Assembly: GCF_028858725.1 (NCBI RefSeq)
Contig: NC_084763.1
Coordinates: forward strand, 7,936,001 to 8,000,000
From: Colius striatus
Taxonomy: Eukaryota; Chordata; Aves; Coliiformes; Coliidae
Direction: 5' to 3'
Length of the DNA stretch: 64,000 nucleotides
The notes under the pieces are model-generated. The model did no database searches. It saw only the letters and a program-made list of their open reading frames with translations, and was not told the origin of the DNA. Below, piece after piece: positions 12,929 through 27,100 of the stretch. Position numbers and translations under genes: made by a program. Positions within the stretch are counted from its first letter, which is position 1; each line of letters opens with the position of its first letter.

Positions 12929-15900
12929 CATGGAGCATTCAATTCTTAGCTCCATCTCAGCCAGCCACCTGCAATGCGCTTTGAAGTCAAAGGACGCCTC
13001 AAACTAAAAGATATTTTTGGTGCTCTCCTGTTTGGTACTGGCATCATATGGCAAGTAGACAGTTTTGCAATTCTTTTCATTTTGCACAAGTGAAATCCCA
13101 AGGCATAAAGAGAAGCAGGACAGAATCTCTGAAGAAGCCAGCTTACTCATCCTGCTGCCGTTAGATAGAAGTGGGTTCTGTCACTATTGTAAGGCATCAT
13201 CCCCACCCACTGCCCAGGCACTGCAACCTTCTTCCCTTGTTCAGCCCTTTGTATTTACACAACATTTTACATCTGCACAGAGAAGGGTTGTGTGTGCTTT
13301 AGGTGGCTTTAGGGGCTGGACTTGGTGAAGAATTTGCATTGTCTCCTGCCAAAACTGCTGTGTCTGCTAATCACTACAGCCCCATAGTGTTTAAAAATGC
13401 ATCATCTCTTTAAGTGTTTTTGCAGGGCTAGAGGCTAGCAGAAAGAAGGAAATAAAACGTGTTCAGAAGTGTTGGACGTCTGCACCCTATAATGGCAAAA
13501 ATGCAAGGTTAAAACTGTGCTCCTGTCTGCTCTAGCTCCAAGTAATGATGCACAGACCTGTAAAAAAGAGTGTTTCCCAATGGGTTTCTGGGGATTTAGG
13601 TGAAGTTCAGTGGCAGTCTTGGCTGTAAATGCTCTGACGTAGTTGAGTAATTGAGGAAGACGTCTGCTGAGCAACGATTATTAGCTAAGCACTGAAACAC
13701 ACCACCTGATTGTGCTGCTTTCAGTACTCACACACTTGCCAGGCCAAAGCCTGAGCCCTCCCTGCCACCCGGCGCTGAGATAATTGCAGCTTGCCTCCCA
13801 TGACAGGATTCTCCCCTCTTCCTTAATGCAAAACTGCTGATTTCCCTCCTTTTCCCCACTTTGTTCTGAAGTTCAAACCAAGGGCTGGGTGCAATGCTTT
13901 TGAAGTCCTCAGAGTGCTTGTTCACTCTGAGCAAGATTTTGGTGCAGTACCATCTGATTCGTACGCAGAATTTCTTGAATGTGAGACCTGTCTCAGATTC
14001 TGAGGTCTTTTGGTTTGTTACATTAGTTAACATTTTCTTGCAGGAAGCCTGGGTCTGGTACCTCAACTGCAATGCAGTGAATGTTTATGGAAAACTTCCC
14101 TTCCCTAGTCCCCAAACTTACCTGCAAGAAAACCCAGACCTCTGCAGTCTAACGGTTGTGGGCAAGCCTGGGCAAAAACTCTGTGAGTGTAAAGCAAGAT
14201 ATACAATGAAAAAATATGTAGCTTAGAGGATGAAAATGTAATCATGTTGTTTTAAACAACTCTTTTAGCTGCTGGAGAGGTGGAGGTGCTAAAACAAACT
14301 CAGTTTTGCCTGATATAAGGGGTTAAGATGTAGGACAGACCCAAGACAAACGTGGAAGGTGGGGCTGTAACTTTAATGGTACAGGATTACTGGCCATAAC
14401 CAAGATGCTGTCTGGTCAAATACCCCTTATGAATTTCCTGTCCTTGAGTAAAACACCAAATCTAGATAAAAAGCTCCTCTTTCTTCAGTAAGTCTGCCTG
14501 TTTGACCACAGAAATTAAGCTGGATGTGGGCACTAGCTCCCAGCTGCTCATGCTGTTTGAGGGAGCCATGTGGCAAATGTTCTTCTGCTGCAGGGTAGGA
14601 TTCAGGAACTGATCCTCAGCAGCATGCACTTCATTGCTAAAATATCAGCTACCTGTCAGTCACAGTCTTTGGAGGTGGCTTTCCAGGAATATAAAAGTAC
14701 TCTAGGCACCAAAGAAAAATCTACAGTCTTTGACACTGGGCAAATGGACAGAGGAATGCTGTCTGGGCAAGATACAAGAGGCAGTAATAAAATATCCTGC
14801 TGCTGCAACGTGTTCTCATCCAGCCTGATGGAAACCAGCCTAGAGCTGGAGAATCCTTTCTGTGAAGGAGGTGGAAAATGTCACAAAATGAGAAAAGCTT
14901 GAATGTATGTGAAGAATCTGGGTTTGTCCCTCCCGAGCACTGAGATAGGTGATAGCCCTGCCTGTGCCATGGGGCCTCATCTTGTCCTGCCACTGGGGAC
15001 CATGGGATGTCTTGCAGCATCTTCCCTACCCCATTGCACCAGGAAAGCCTAAGGAAAGCAAAAGCCCTCGGGGAAACTTTGTCGCCATTGGCATGCAGGA
15101 TTGTCTGACCATGAGTCGCAAAGAAGCAACTGTGTATCTGCTGGCAAACTCACACACTTGAATTTTAGGGGATTTAAGCCATTCTCATGATATCTAGGAA
15201 CATTTTTCTCTTAATATTTGAACTATTTGGGCTGGCAAAGCAACCACGGTAGATGATATTTGGTGCTTCATATTATTTTCCACTTAAGGTGAGTCAACAA
15301 GGGCAAGGCGGCTGGAGCTGGCCAAGTCCTCCTCCCTGTCATGCAGACTCATAATGTGCCAAGGAAGACCCATGAGTGGCTGTGTGCAGGTGGGAAGCCA
15401 GTGGGGAAAGAAGAAACTTTGGCTGCCCATTTGACCACTCTCCAAATGGGTCCTAGAATCCCAGAGGAGAAATTACAGAGGAAACTTCTCCCTGCATCCA
15501 CAGCCTGGCAAACAGGAGACTTTTGTACTCCATCCCGACACGTGATGGTCCTTTATTTGGATGCAGCTTCTCTCCCACTCCCTCACCGCAGGTGATGAAA
15601 ACCCCCAAATTTGTCCCAGAAGCAATGTACCTGACTGTGTGGAAAAGGACAACTGTCTGCTGCGGAAAGGGTGGTGGATGGGGCTGTGGTTACTGACCCT
15701 GTCTGCGGCTGAGCGCTCTGCTGATGGAGGAGCCTACGTCCAGCCCTGGGCCATGCTCCCGCCTTCCAGAGGTGGCTGGCAGATGTTGCTGATGTCTTTG
15801 GCTGCCCCAAGTGTCCCTCGTTCAAGGCCCTGCACAAAATTCTGTCCTCTGCCAAGAGGTTAAAAAAAAAAAAGCAAGAAAAAAACAAAGAAAAAGGAAA

Positions 15901-18900
15901 AAAAAGAAAGGAATTAGACTTCTGTTTAAAAAAAAAACCCAGTTTGGAAAATATGTTGCTTAAAATGAACCCCCATTTAAAAAAAATGAGTTCAAGATGT
16001 TGTCACTTCCCGAGCCAGGAGACATTGGGAGCACAATGCAGGAAGCCTGTCCAGCCCCTGCACTCCCGTCAGACAGGGACAAGTTATTGTAGCGTGGGTG
16101 AGATAAAAAAGGTTTTGAGCACCCAGACAAAATGTTTCCTTCAGCTCCGTGCGGTGTACGTGCAACCCAGTCTGTGACCTGCACTGACCAGGGGGATGGA
16201 AAAGAGGTTCATAGGACTTTTTCAGTTATACTTCTATGAACTCACTTGTTTTGGACAAATTACAAACAGCAACAGATGCCCATGCTGTGGTAAAGCCTAT
16301 TTCTGCCATGTTGCCAGCGGGATGTGGCTAAAGAGTACTGCTACAGGCCTCCTTAACCCCCTCAGACCACTCTCATCTCAGGGCTGGGTAAGCTCCTTGG
16401 TGTACCAGCAGGGAGTGAAACACTTCAGTAGCATCACCCTTCCCCACATGGCAAAGTGCTACAATTTTGTAGCTACAAATTAAGTGCTACAAATACCTGT
16501 CAGTGTTTGAGACTCCTGTCAGTACCCGAGAGTGTAACAAAGACTAGATGAGAAAGCCAGCAGAGATGTGCAGCAGCATGGTGCAAAGAGGAGATCAGAC
16601 TGTAGGACTGCCAGGTAAAGATGTGGCAGGGTGATGATGCCAAGTAATGCAAGAGGACAGTCATCTTTAGTTATAGGAATAATCAAATCCTTTAAGTGAG
16701 CAAGCATACTGTTCCCTGTGCGTGTTTGTTAGGGTGTAAGATGCACTGAGACATAAGGATGCCTGTTGGTTACCTGTTTCTACTATATCTGTCTTGTATC
16801 ATGACTGTACAATCATATTCCAGATTTATTTTAGAAGGGGAAAAGGAGAGGGGGAATAACTTCTCTTTACCACTTCAGCATCAGACCCAAATCTCTTTAA
16901 ATTCAACTGGCATCTTTCCAGTGCTTTCATTAGGCTTCGGCACATATCCTGGTTGCAGTAGAACAGACTGGCATTATGATATAAGCAGATAAGTCTTCCA
17001 TCACCTTTAATCAGCAGTGTTTCAGAGTGAGAGAGACATAACTCATATTTGGGCGTTGGTATATTGCTTGCTAACTCTCTGGCAGCACTGGGAGACAGGG
17101 GCTTTTTGAAGACTCCCTAGAACTGAATATCCTAAAGAGAGGAGAAATGTAACCGGGGATCTGCAGTGTGTATGGCGTTGTTTCCAAGAGCCCTTTATTT
17201 TTCTTCATTCTTTTCCTTAGCCTATCTGACCTCCCTTATCCTAAGGTTTTTATTTGAGTCAGCCAATGCTCAGTGTGTGGAATATGGATTCCGAGCTGAT
17301 TTTTTTTGGTGATGCAGTTTTAAGGCAACACAGATTTGATCTTTCACCATTTTTTTAGTACTGCAGCTCTTTGCAGTGTCTTGTCAGTTGAGATATATGG
17401 TATTGTCATGTGAAATATAGGCTTATAAAACACAAGAAAAAACAGTACAAATTCCATTCTCAACACGTGTTTTAGTAGACAAAATCACTTATTCATTGAC
17501 TTAAGGAACTGTACAATTCAATAACAAATTGTAATGGTCTGTATCTGTAAGTAGAATCTACAGAACTATTTTTTCTCAATGTGCTCCATATACACTTCTG
17601 AAAAATAACAAAAATGTCATTTAAAGGGTCTAAAACATACTCTAAAACAGCTTTTAGACATAGGACACTCCAGCATTGAAGCTGAATCTTGCAAGATCCT
17701 CTGTAGAAAGGAATGTTTCTACTTTTAATGTTTTTGAAGACTTGACTCTAATTTTTAAAAGTGGATGTGGAAAGCTACATTTCAAGTGAATTTACTGTCA
17801 CTTGAAATATCACTATTTCGGGGTTTTGATCCAGGTTGGCCATTTAACAAACCACAGTCCTTTATATTATCTTTTAAGTGCTTCTATGTGAATTTATGGA
17901 AGTGAATTTTGAGAGCTGGATGTCATTGCTTTCATTTAATATTTTTTAAAAGATTATTGTCTGTAAACTAACCTTAAGATCCACACCTACACACAGACAA
18001 GGTTTAATTTTGTAAAGTGATTTGAACAGAGGTATTTTGCCCACTCAGTGCAGTGCAGAGATTAGCAAATATGTATTTGTCTCCTCAAGTTGTGATAGAA
18101 AACTCTTGCTTTCTTATTGAAGTCAAAAAAGTGCCATTTTATCCCCAGCTGTAGGAGTATTTCCTCCATATTCAAGGAAATGAAAAGCCTGACTACAGAG
18201 CAATAAGGTTGAATTTTATATCAGATCATAGTGACAATAATATCCCAAGAAATTAGTTATATGATAAAAGAGGATGAAAAAAAGACCTAGGGAATTAATC
18301 ACTACACAAGTTAGATTTGTATCACTATCCAAAGGGAAAATTAAAGCAACTCTTGTTAAAATACACAGCATGAGGCAATAATACGTGCAAAAAAATAGAA
18401 ATCTGAGTTTGAGTGGCTAAATGTGGGGATTTTGGGTAATTTCCTTTGACAACAGTGGAAAACAGAGACAAGCATCATGTGGTCCAAAGCAGGCGTCAAC
18501 AAAGTTACTTCTGTTGCAGATAGGTGAATAGATTGCCGTTTAGTCAATAAACAGTCATTTTGAGAGACTGATTTGCCTCCTCCTGAAGCAAACTTCTCAC
18601 TCAGGTTGCATAGGCCACTGCCTAAAGTACCTCTTTTAATTCATTCTCTCTAAGTGGAACTGAGGTTGCTTAGCCAGATGTAGAGCTTCCCGTGCTGATG
18701 TCTAAGTTTGAGTACAGTGAATCCTACTAAAACTATCCAGATTGCACATGTAGGTTTGGAAATATCAGAGTGAGTTTGAGAAACCTAAATCTACGACTTT
18801 TTTTGTTGGTGGTTTGTTGTTGGTTTTTTTTACAGATATTAAGATTAAAAATTTTTGCTGAACTGAAATATTTTGTCTGTTTTTGTTAGAGAGATATGAA

Positions 18901-21900
18901 ATGAGTCATGAAGTCTTTGACCTTCATGCCTGTTTGCTTACATAGGTGTTATCCAGAAGGCAGAACTAAATGTGCTTTAGATAACTTTTGAATGGATGTG
19001 CTGCTTTCTGAATTAAATGTAAGGAGAATTTCTACTCAATTCTGTATGTCTGCTATTTGTGGCTGCTTTACCCTCTCTTTCATAGAGATATCTATGCTGT
19101 GCACTTCTCTCATTAAAATAGAAATAACTTCTATCCAAAGCTTCTTCACAAATTGCAAATGTTAACAAAGGAGGTCAGGAAAGAAGTGGATAAGCATAAT
19201 TTCTAATGCTACAAATCTATTCAAGCCATATATAGATAGGTGATTTGGTTTCTTCATTCTTACCACGACTTTAAAACTAGTACCAAAGAGTCTCCAGTGT
19301 TGGAAAGCTGAAGATTATTCTGGGTTATGAATATCAACTAGAACTTAGATGTTAAAAATTGGAGCACAAAAGAGGAGAAATCTGTGCTGGCTCTGAACAA
19401 GTAAAGGTTAGGAGCAGGAGTTTATGCCAGAGAAAGTCTCATTTGAGCAAATCATTCCACGAAATCCACTGTACCTTGTCTGTGTGCCAGGAGCTTTCAC
19501 AAAGGCAAGGCATCGCTGTGAGATGTTTTCCTGCTCACCCTGTGGAGTCTGGTGCTCAGCATCAGGTAAGAGCAAACATGCTGTGTTTGAGACCTCTGGT
19601 TCATACTGAGACATTGCATGCTGGGGGTCACGAACAGGAAAAAAAAAGGCAGTCTTTGGTCAGGAAGGTAAAGCTTGCTCAGGAGTTGCCTTCATGGCCT
19701 TCGGTTCACCTTTGGGCTTGACTTTGAAGGTGCCAATTTGCAGTCTTCGGGTTAGGGTTTGGGTCTTGTTTTGAGCTTGTCACCTTGAGCAGACACGTAG
19801 CTCAGGATCAGGATATCCTGGTGTTAGCACAGCGTTACACACTGGATTTTTCAGTAGGTTGTCTCAGTTTTGCTGTTTTGGTTCAGGTCTTCCCCTGGCA
19901 TCCTTACAAACACCCCTGTGGCCTAGGCTTTGGTCCTCTCAAGGCATTTTGTGCAAGTGAAACTGGTTATCCAGGTAATTAACAGATTAATTAAGTAATT
20001 AACAGAAACCTCAAGCAACAAGGACCTCTGGGATTCACACATGTGCCTGTATGTCAATTACAGCTTGGGAGGACAAGCTTTACCTTTTCCCTTTGTTGGG
20101 TTGGGACTCCTTTTTGTGGTGCTCCAGCTGCATGTAGGTTAGACATGTAGGGGCTGTGCACCGAACAGGACACTCAGCATCATAGAGCCCCTGAGTGAAG
20201 CTGCTGAGCACTGAGTTGAGCATGAGCAAAGAAAAACCAATTTGTGCAGAGCACCAGCTCGCACAGCTCCCAAGCCTTGACCTTATGAAATACACTCACT
20301 GGCAGAAGGCTGCTGTGTGCTTCTGCTTGCTTTTTTATTCTCTGGAGCCGTGTGTTTAATCGCAGCGAGTGCCACCCCTGCGTGGTCTGGCATGTGCTCC
20401 TTAGGGGATGCTGAGCTCCCGGCAGCCTCCTGCCAGGACTTCATTAATTACAAGAACAGAAGCACCGCCTGCGTGCTGTGCCAGCCTGTGGCTCCCAGGC
20501 CTTTGATGGCGTGTGTTTATGCAACTGTGGACAGAGCTGGCGTCTGCTGTGCCTTGCAGGGTGACAAGGGAATGACAGTAAATTCAAGGGGTGTGCTCGT
20601 CCACCGCTTACGTGAAAACATCCTGCTTTCATCACGCCAGAGAAGGGCCAATGTCAGCACTCAATGTTATGAGGTCATTTCACCGGTGCCATGCACTGGG
20701 TAGATGCACAGGCAGGCCAGCAAAGTTAAGGAGATTCACATTTTCTTTCAGAGGCAGTTGAAGGACACGCCACTGCCAGCATCAGTGAAAAAGGAGATAA
20801 AGCTGAGCCAGGATGAATAATGGGGAGCTCTCTAATACGGCCCTTGGAGCTCCCCAGCACCCCCAGCCCCAAAAGCATTGTTTGTTTGGGTTCCATAGAT
20901 AGCAAATAGCCAGCGTAGCTCCACGGGATGCTGTGGACTGACACCAGTTTGCACCACGCGAGGGTCTGGCGCACCGGGCTTTTGGGCCTCCTGATTACAG
21001 TGACTCATCCACATTCCAACTTGAAACATAAACCCATTTTAAGACAGTTTAAAAACGTAAAAGTAGTGCTTAGTTTCTCGAGCGCTAGCATCAAACCCAG
21101 CCAAGGCAGCTATCTGTAGTTTTAGAACGTCTCAAGGAGATTTATAGATCTCATGAAAACACTTTTTTTTCCACCTCCCTGGTGATTTAGCCTTCCACTT
21201 GCTTTTTAACTTCAGTCCATCTTTAGATCTTGTGGAAACAACCCTAAAGCTAAACACAGAACGAGAATGAGCTCACACCATCTGTAAAGACTTCTCTCCT
21301 GGAGATGATGTGTTTACCTTAGGAAGACCCAGACCAGAGCAGCAGGAGTTCAAATGAAAAGCTTTCTGTAATAAATGTGTTCTAAGGGTATTTACAGTGA
21401 TACAGAGCACAACACTCATCGATATCCTTGCCAGGATTTGCTACAATGGAACATCAAAATAGAAATGAGTTCCATGAACAGATGTCAACCTTTTAAAATG
21501 TTAGATTCAAACAGATCCTTAGAGGAAAAGGAAAACAGAAGATTGGAAAAACTTCATACAATGATCATAGCAGTGGTGGAAACTTCCAAACATGATGTCA
21601 AAACCATTGCATGTAAGATTTACATAGTTCCTAGGTAAATAACCACTGTAGTAATGATTGGTGCTTTCATACTTGGCAATCACATGTTATCTTTGTACCA
21701 TGCATATATGTATAACATACATCTGTAATGAAATGCACTGTTGAGAGTGGGGTGTGAGGTGTTCTCAGCCAGCACCTGCAAAGTGATCAAGCATTTCAGT
21801 ACCACAAAAGGAATGTTTGCAATATGCTTGTGTTCTACAATACTCAAAACATGGAAGCAGTGGGACGGAGTACTTGGAAAAACAAAGTGGTATGAGAGAG

Positions 21901-22440
21901 CTTGGAGCAGAGAGCAGCCATAAGGATGGGTGGAGAAGGAAGGACTTTTGACAGGAAAGTCTGAGCTTAAACTTCAACGGGTGGCAGCTGAGCTCTGCGG
22001 CTACTGCAGATAACTTGGAATAAAATACTAGGAACTATAGAGCCAATAGGCCTGTGCTCTTCCAAGAATTCCATAGATTTAGGACACTAGTTTTTCTTAG
22101 AGTTTTTCAGTCTTCCAGAAAACTGCAATGAACAATGAACAAACAACAAGTCCGGATCATTGTCATATTGAACCTAGAACCAAACATACTTGAGTGACTC
22201 TCTCATGATGCTCCTCATGCCCATCTGTAGATTACCCAGCCCTTGAGGCTCCTGACATTGAGCTCGAATGGCCTGATAGAATGTTTTCTTCCCTGTCATA
22301 CTTGTCAGGAAAATTTGTGTTTGAAAGTCTGATCTGAATCTGCGTATCCCTGAGGTGAGTTTTGGACTTGACATGATAAGATATTTCTTTATTAAGAGGT
22401 GGATCAATACCTGTAACAAGCTTCCTGACAGACATCTGTG
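12929..22440. other. Intergenic stretch, no gene recognised
   Basis: About 9.5 kb with mixed base composition; 15.3-15.85 kb and 20.3-20.9 kb are richer in G+C. Open frames in these richer parts (for example 20317-20703, plus) lack an ATG near the start and show no family signature. No exon, RNA gene or CpG island was defensible. The only clear structure is the purine-rich tract at 15.86-15.95 kb, listed separately. Confidence 0.5.
15859..15945 (+). repeat. Purine-rich (A-rich/GA) low-complexity tract
   Basis: A run of almost pure A with scattered G, interrupted by a short mixed stretch at about 15915-15927 and closing with a further A run. Such homopurine DNA can be a remnant of a retroposon tail or a simple-sequence expansion. 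No retroposed coding body was recognised upstream. Confidence 0.8.
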
Positions 22441-22575
22441 TTGAAGAGGTGTTTGGACAATGCCATTAATACCATGTTTAAACTTTTGGTCATCCCTAAA
22501 GTGGTCAGACAGTTGAATTAGATGATGGTTATAGGTCCCTTCCAACTGAATCGCTCCATTCCATTCTCATTGTGT
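22441..22575 (+). mobile_element. Old CR1 3'-end fragment
   Basis: The run 'gaggtgtttggacaatgcc', 'taaacttttggtcatccct', 'agttgaattagatgatgg', 'taggtcccttccaactgaa' and the repeated 'ccattcc' end correspond to the 3' end of a CR1 family distinct from the younger copies here. The divergence and the absence of the ATTCTATGA pair mark it as old. Confidence 0.75.
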
Positions 22576-23599
22576 TCAAGATGAGTCAAATAACAAAGAT
22601 ATTTATTTGCCTGAAATGACAGGGGTTTTTTTCAGCTCCAGAACCAGTTTCAAGGAGAAACAACACAAAGGGTACAAGTGGAAACGGGAGTTTATTTTTC
22701 TGACTCTTTAAGGGCAGATGTTCACGAGCATTGACACAATGCACAAGCTGATGCCATCATCAGTTTGACTTGGAAAACCATCACCTGAGGTTTGGCAAAG
22801 GAAAGCCAGAGTTATAGGAAGTGGCAAATCCCCCACATCTTGTGGAGAGCCACGTGCTATTGAGGCTGCACGGGGAATACCCATTTCTGGATCCCTCATG
22901 TGTCTCTTGTGACAAGGAGTTAATGGCGTAGTTGGGTATCCAGCACGGTTGCTATGAACTCTCCAGGCAAGTTTGCCCATGGATTGTCTTGCAGGGCCAT
23001 GAATTACAGGCTGTTTACCTTCTTGGTGAAATTCCTTCACTCAGGCTCTGCACTGTAAACATCATTCCTTCTTGAGACATACTCGATTTGGACCACACGT
23101 CCTGAAGCCTACCATAATGAATAACCCAAACAATGAGACTGCCTGGAGACGAAAGAAGAGGCAAATCAGAGGCAGACCCTGGGTCAACCCACAAATGATA
23201 CAACAATCCTGAAAATATGTAGCTGATACTGAAAAAACAAAACTGTAAAATACTAACCTTTACCAGAAGCAGGAAAGCAGATTATTGACTGATGGACAGA
23301 GAAGGCTCTTACTGGAAAAAAAACTCAAAAGTCTTAAGAATGGGATTTTCTCTCTTGATAGTGATTCTTGTCTCACATGAATTTGTATTTTGGGTTTGAA
23401 AGAAAACAAACCCCAAGCATTCCCATACTTAGTTATTTTTTTCTCTTTATTTTTTACTTTTAGCCTTTGAAGAGGAAGAATGACCACTCAGGATGCACAA
23501 ACTCAAATAACATGGTAGCATGAATACAGACCAAGCAGCCACCGCTTCTTCAACAGTGAGCATGAGGACTGGTACCAATCACACACAGAGGCACGTGGT
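22576..23599. other. Intergenic stretch; possible but unproven LTR-like minus-strand sequence
   Basis: No gene recognised. On the minus strand there is an AATAAA at about 22692-22697, preceded (23.2 to 22.7 kb) by a broken open stretch with a hydrophobic patch, which loosely recalls the 3' end of an endogenous retrovirus. The resemblance is too weak to call. Confidence 0.3.
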
Positions 23600-24140
23600 A
23601 TTTTCCACATTATGACTAAGAGCCAGATTGAGTTGGGGCACAAGTGGTGCCTTGAAGAAGCGTTGGCAAGGGGCTGTGCTCAGTGCTGCAGAGAATAAGA
23701 AGCCACCCTAGAGGCCTCCCATGAGCCTCACCTGGGTGTCTTGAAAGCTTCCTCCCACTAGATGAGAGGCATGAGTGCCACATTCATGGAGCATGACAAG
23801 CAGGTACCATGCCAGAATGACCCAAAAGAGGAGCACTGCAGCAAGGGACCATGCTCAGTGCTGCAGAGGAAGGCAAAAAACCCTAGAGACCCTTGCTAAT
23901 CCACTGTGAGGGGGAAAAAAAGCCTTCTTCTGTGCAGCTGCAGTATAGGGGAGGCCATCTTTGCGGTGCATGAGCAGCACAAAGTCACTGAGCTAAAAAA
24001 GCCTGAGAAGTGGCCATGCTCAGTGCTGCAGAGGAAGGCAAAAAACCCCCAAGGCCCAGTGCCAATCTGCCCCAGGAGAAAATTCCTTCCTGACCTCAGT
24101 GCTGGCAATTGGCATGCCTGAGCACGTGAGCAAAACCTGC
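23600..24140 (-). repeat. Divergent about 170-bp repeats, probably from an ancient CR1 3' region
   Basis: The core GCTCAGTGCTGCAGAG recurs at 23678-23693, 23853-23868 and 24018-24033, that is, every 165-175 bases. Each copy is followed by a related 'aaggcaaaaaacccy' or decayed equivalent, and preceded by a related block carrying 'gcatga...agca' and 'ccatgc'. Read on the minus strand, the right-hand unit has 'ggaaggaattttctcctgg', 'gcagattggcac' and 'ttttttgccttcctctgcag', a string I recognise from old amniote CR1-type 3' untranslated regions. The repetition is seen directly; the family assignment is recollection and less sure. Confidence 0.55.
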
Positions 24141-27100
24141 CTCCTGCTCCCATGGGCTGGTTATGCCTTCCAGGAGATGCCCAAGCCGTTTTCTCTCTCA
24201 GTTTGGAGCCATCTCCGCTCTTCTGAGACTAGCCAAATGCCCCTGGCCTGAGGGACTTTGGGGGACAAGACTCGTTGCTGTGCCTGACAGGAACCCAGCA
24301 AGTACTCTAAAGCACCCGAACCCCTTGCAATAGCTCTGCATCCCATTCCTTACTGCTTCTTCTCTTTAAAAAAAATATTGAGAGAGACTATGGAAAACAG
24401 TCTTCTAAGTACACATTTTGTGATTAATCAGATAGCAAAACTGAGCCAGTAAGTACTGAAAGCTGCCAGACTGTATCTATTGCATTGAAGAGTCTCTTCA
24501 TCCTGATGGCAGCTCAGTGTGATGAGATGGGCCCTCCTGTGTGTCCACAGGTGGATCTGATGGATTATCAGGCAGAGTGAGGCTGAGGTGAATTCCCTGC
24601 CCAGAGGGCTGTGAGACCAAAGGCAGCCTGTCAGCAGAAAGCATTTCTCACTACATGGGATTTTTAAGCTAAAACCTGTGCTTTGAGTTATGCTTGAAAA
24701 TGAAGCAGTAGCCAGAGCATTTTAGGACTGTGCTTTCCCCTTTGCGTTGGGCCTCAGAAGGCAAATGAGTGCTGAGCTAGCACATCCTGAAACAATTAGC
24801 TCTTGCTGTACTAATTGTGTTCCCAAACTGTGCTGTATCTCATGACAGTCCAGGCTGGAAGTAACAAATTCCTAGATAATTGCACTGACTTTCACATCTA
24901 AATAAAAGATTGTGTCTTTCAGCTATTGTAGAAGGAACATTTTTGTGAAGTGCAGGTGTTATTTGTCTTTTTTCTTTCTTTAACAGTTCCCTGGCTTTTC
25001 TAGTTACAGCCACTGATGGCCTGAACTGGGGTTTCTGTCTCATCCCAGATGTTTTCCTGCAAGCAGCCATTTCACAGCAGGGCACTTGAGTGTGAGAGGT
25101 TTCAGTACAAAGCCAGTGCTGTGTACAGCACTGGAGTGCAGCAGTTCTGTTCACACCCTCTGGCTCAGGTGGCCCAAAGTTCATTGCAGCACTTGAGACA
25201 CCTGACCAAACACATGCCACACATGTCTTCCTCCTCTGCAGCCCTTTGACAGCCACCTTTCAGGCAGCTGCTGTAGAAAGAAAGGAGGGAACTTTAAAGA
25301 TGTATTGTGCTTGGCCACTCCTGCCTGGTGCTTCTGGCAAGGGGGGACACGACTCCCCGTGAAGGCAAAGACCAACATTTCCTTCTGCTCTTAAGAAAGG
25401 TCCTCCAGAGAGGGAGGTTTCATTAGTGAGTGACATGTCTGACATCAGGTGATTGCTGCTGTCATATAGATCATATTGGCCCCAATATTTGAAGCGTGAC
25501 AGCACTTTGCTTCCTGTGGCTTATGTTTTGTGATTGCACATTTTGCAAGGCCAGCTTGCTCCTGTGGCTCCTGTGATGAGAAAGGCAGGAGGTGCATGGG
25601 AACAGGTCCTGCCTTGCTTTGTTATAGACTTCTCTGATTATTTCTCCTTATATTACCCACAGGGACCATCTGTCCTTTTTCTCCACATCTGTAAGAGTGT
25701 TGGAACAAACAATCCTGAGAGTAATATCATTCTGGCAGTGTGAGTGAGTCCAAGGTGGAAATTAAATGGAAGGGAGTTTGGTGCTTTCAATGTCCAAATT
25801 CAGCAGCATAGTTAAATAAGAAAACTTTTCTTGGAAAAAAAAGAACAGAGTCATAAGTGCTGACTGTTAATTTCCACTGGCTAGAGATGATTTTTTGCTT
25901 AATTTGTCCATTTCTGCAGGAGGTGCAAATGCTTGATACTTCCTTCAAGTAAACCTGAAAGGTCAAATCCATCCAAAGTCTTTTTTCCCCAGGAGGAGGT
26001 AGAAGCTCATAGCCTCCTTCCCTCTGTGGGTCACCCAGAAGCCCTGCACTGATCCCCATTGGGTCTGATGGGTGCTGAGTGAGCAGCACCTGCAAGAGCA
26101 AACCCCATAGGTACAGGATTTGATCTCCTGTATCTTTTCTATAAGCCCATAAAACAGACTGAGAAGAGGCAGGCAAAGATGGTTCTCTTTCTTCTTTCTT
26201 CCATTTTTTTCTTCCCCCCCCCCCATTTTATTTTGGATGTAGTTGACTGGTTTCTGAGCTACCACTCTGTTGGCATCGTTTTTGCCTCAGCTCACTTCTT
26301 TTTTCACCTTGTTCTTTTTCTCTCATCCTCAACTACACATAACTTGAACCTTATAGATTCTTTGAATGGGATTTCCAGTCTAGAATCTACCAGCAGGCTG
26401 GAAACAGAAAAATGTCATCAGTTTGGGTAAGCTTTTACCCATGATAAGGGACACTGCCTGTTGCTTATAGCCTGCATTGTGTTCAAACAAGAACATTCAA
26501 TTAAAATCCAGGACAGATCCTGTGCTGGTATAGAACATCTTTCTTTGGAAATCTGCAGCATATCAAATGCACAGACAAGTAAAGAAACTCCATTCTTTGG
26601 CAGGATAAGGTTTGTAGGAAGAAGCAATATTTCCTCATCTCAGTTGGTATGGTTGGAAAAAGAACCAAACTGTAGGCAAGGGCCCTTCTTCAAGCCCCCA
26701 ACAGAAGCAGCATCTTTCAAAGCCAAATGCCAGCTGAGAGGAGTTATTCAGTCTGGAGTCGTCCTGACAAGTTGCATGATTTATTTAAAGTAGAAGTTCT
26801 AAGGCTGAAAAACTTTAGCTTAAAGCTACAGATTGCTTTAGCGATACAGCTTCTGTTCCACTACAAGTCTTTGGAACTTTCTACATATCATCTTTTCAAT
26901 TCAAAAGTCAACATTTAGTGACAATAGTTAACATTTGCATCGCTTCTGTAAAAGCATGCTGGGAGAAAAACACCTGCTTTTCTGTCCCTCTATGAAGCAA
27001 CCTGGAGTGAGCTATGGTCATGCACACAGGATCTGGTACAAGGTATCACTTTAATGGAGCAAATGCAATGCAAATTGCCCTGCCTAGGTCCTGATCTTAC

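Noticed and set aside
20317-20703. 128-codon plus-strand open frame with a hydrophobic start and several cysteines, looking like a small secreted protein.
   Set aside because: It begins with GTG, has no ATG before the hydrophobic part, no recognisable family, no upstream promoter and no splice evidence; an open frame of this length is expected by chance in this G+C-richer patch.
22680-23210. Minus-strand AATAAA with a broken, partly hydrophobic open stretch upstream, recalling a retroviral env end plus LTR.
   Set aside because: No LTR boundaries, polypurine tract or recognisable motif could be fixed; too weak to annotate.
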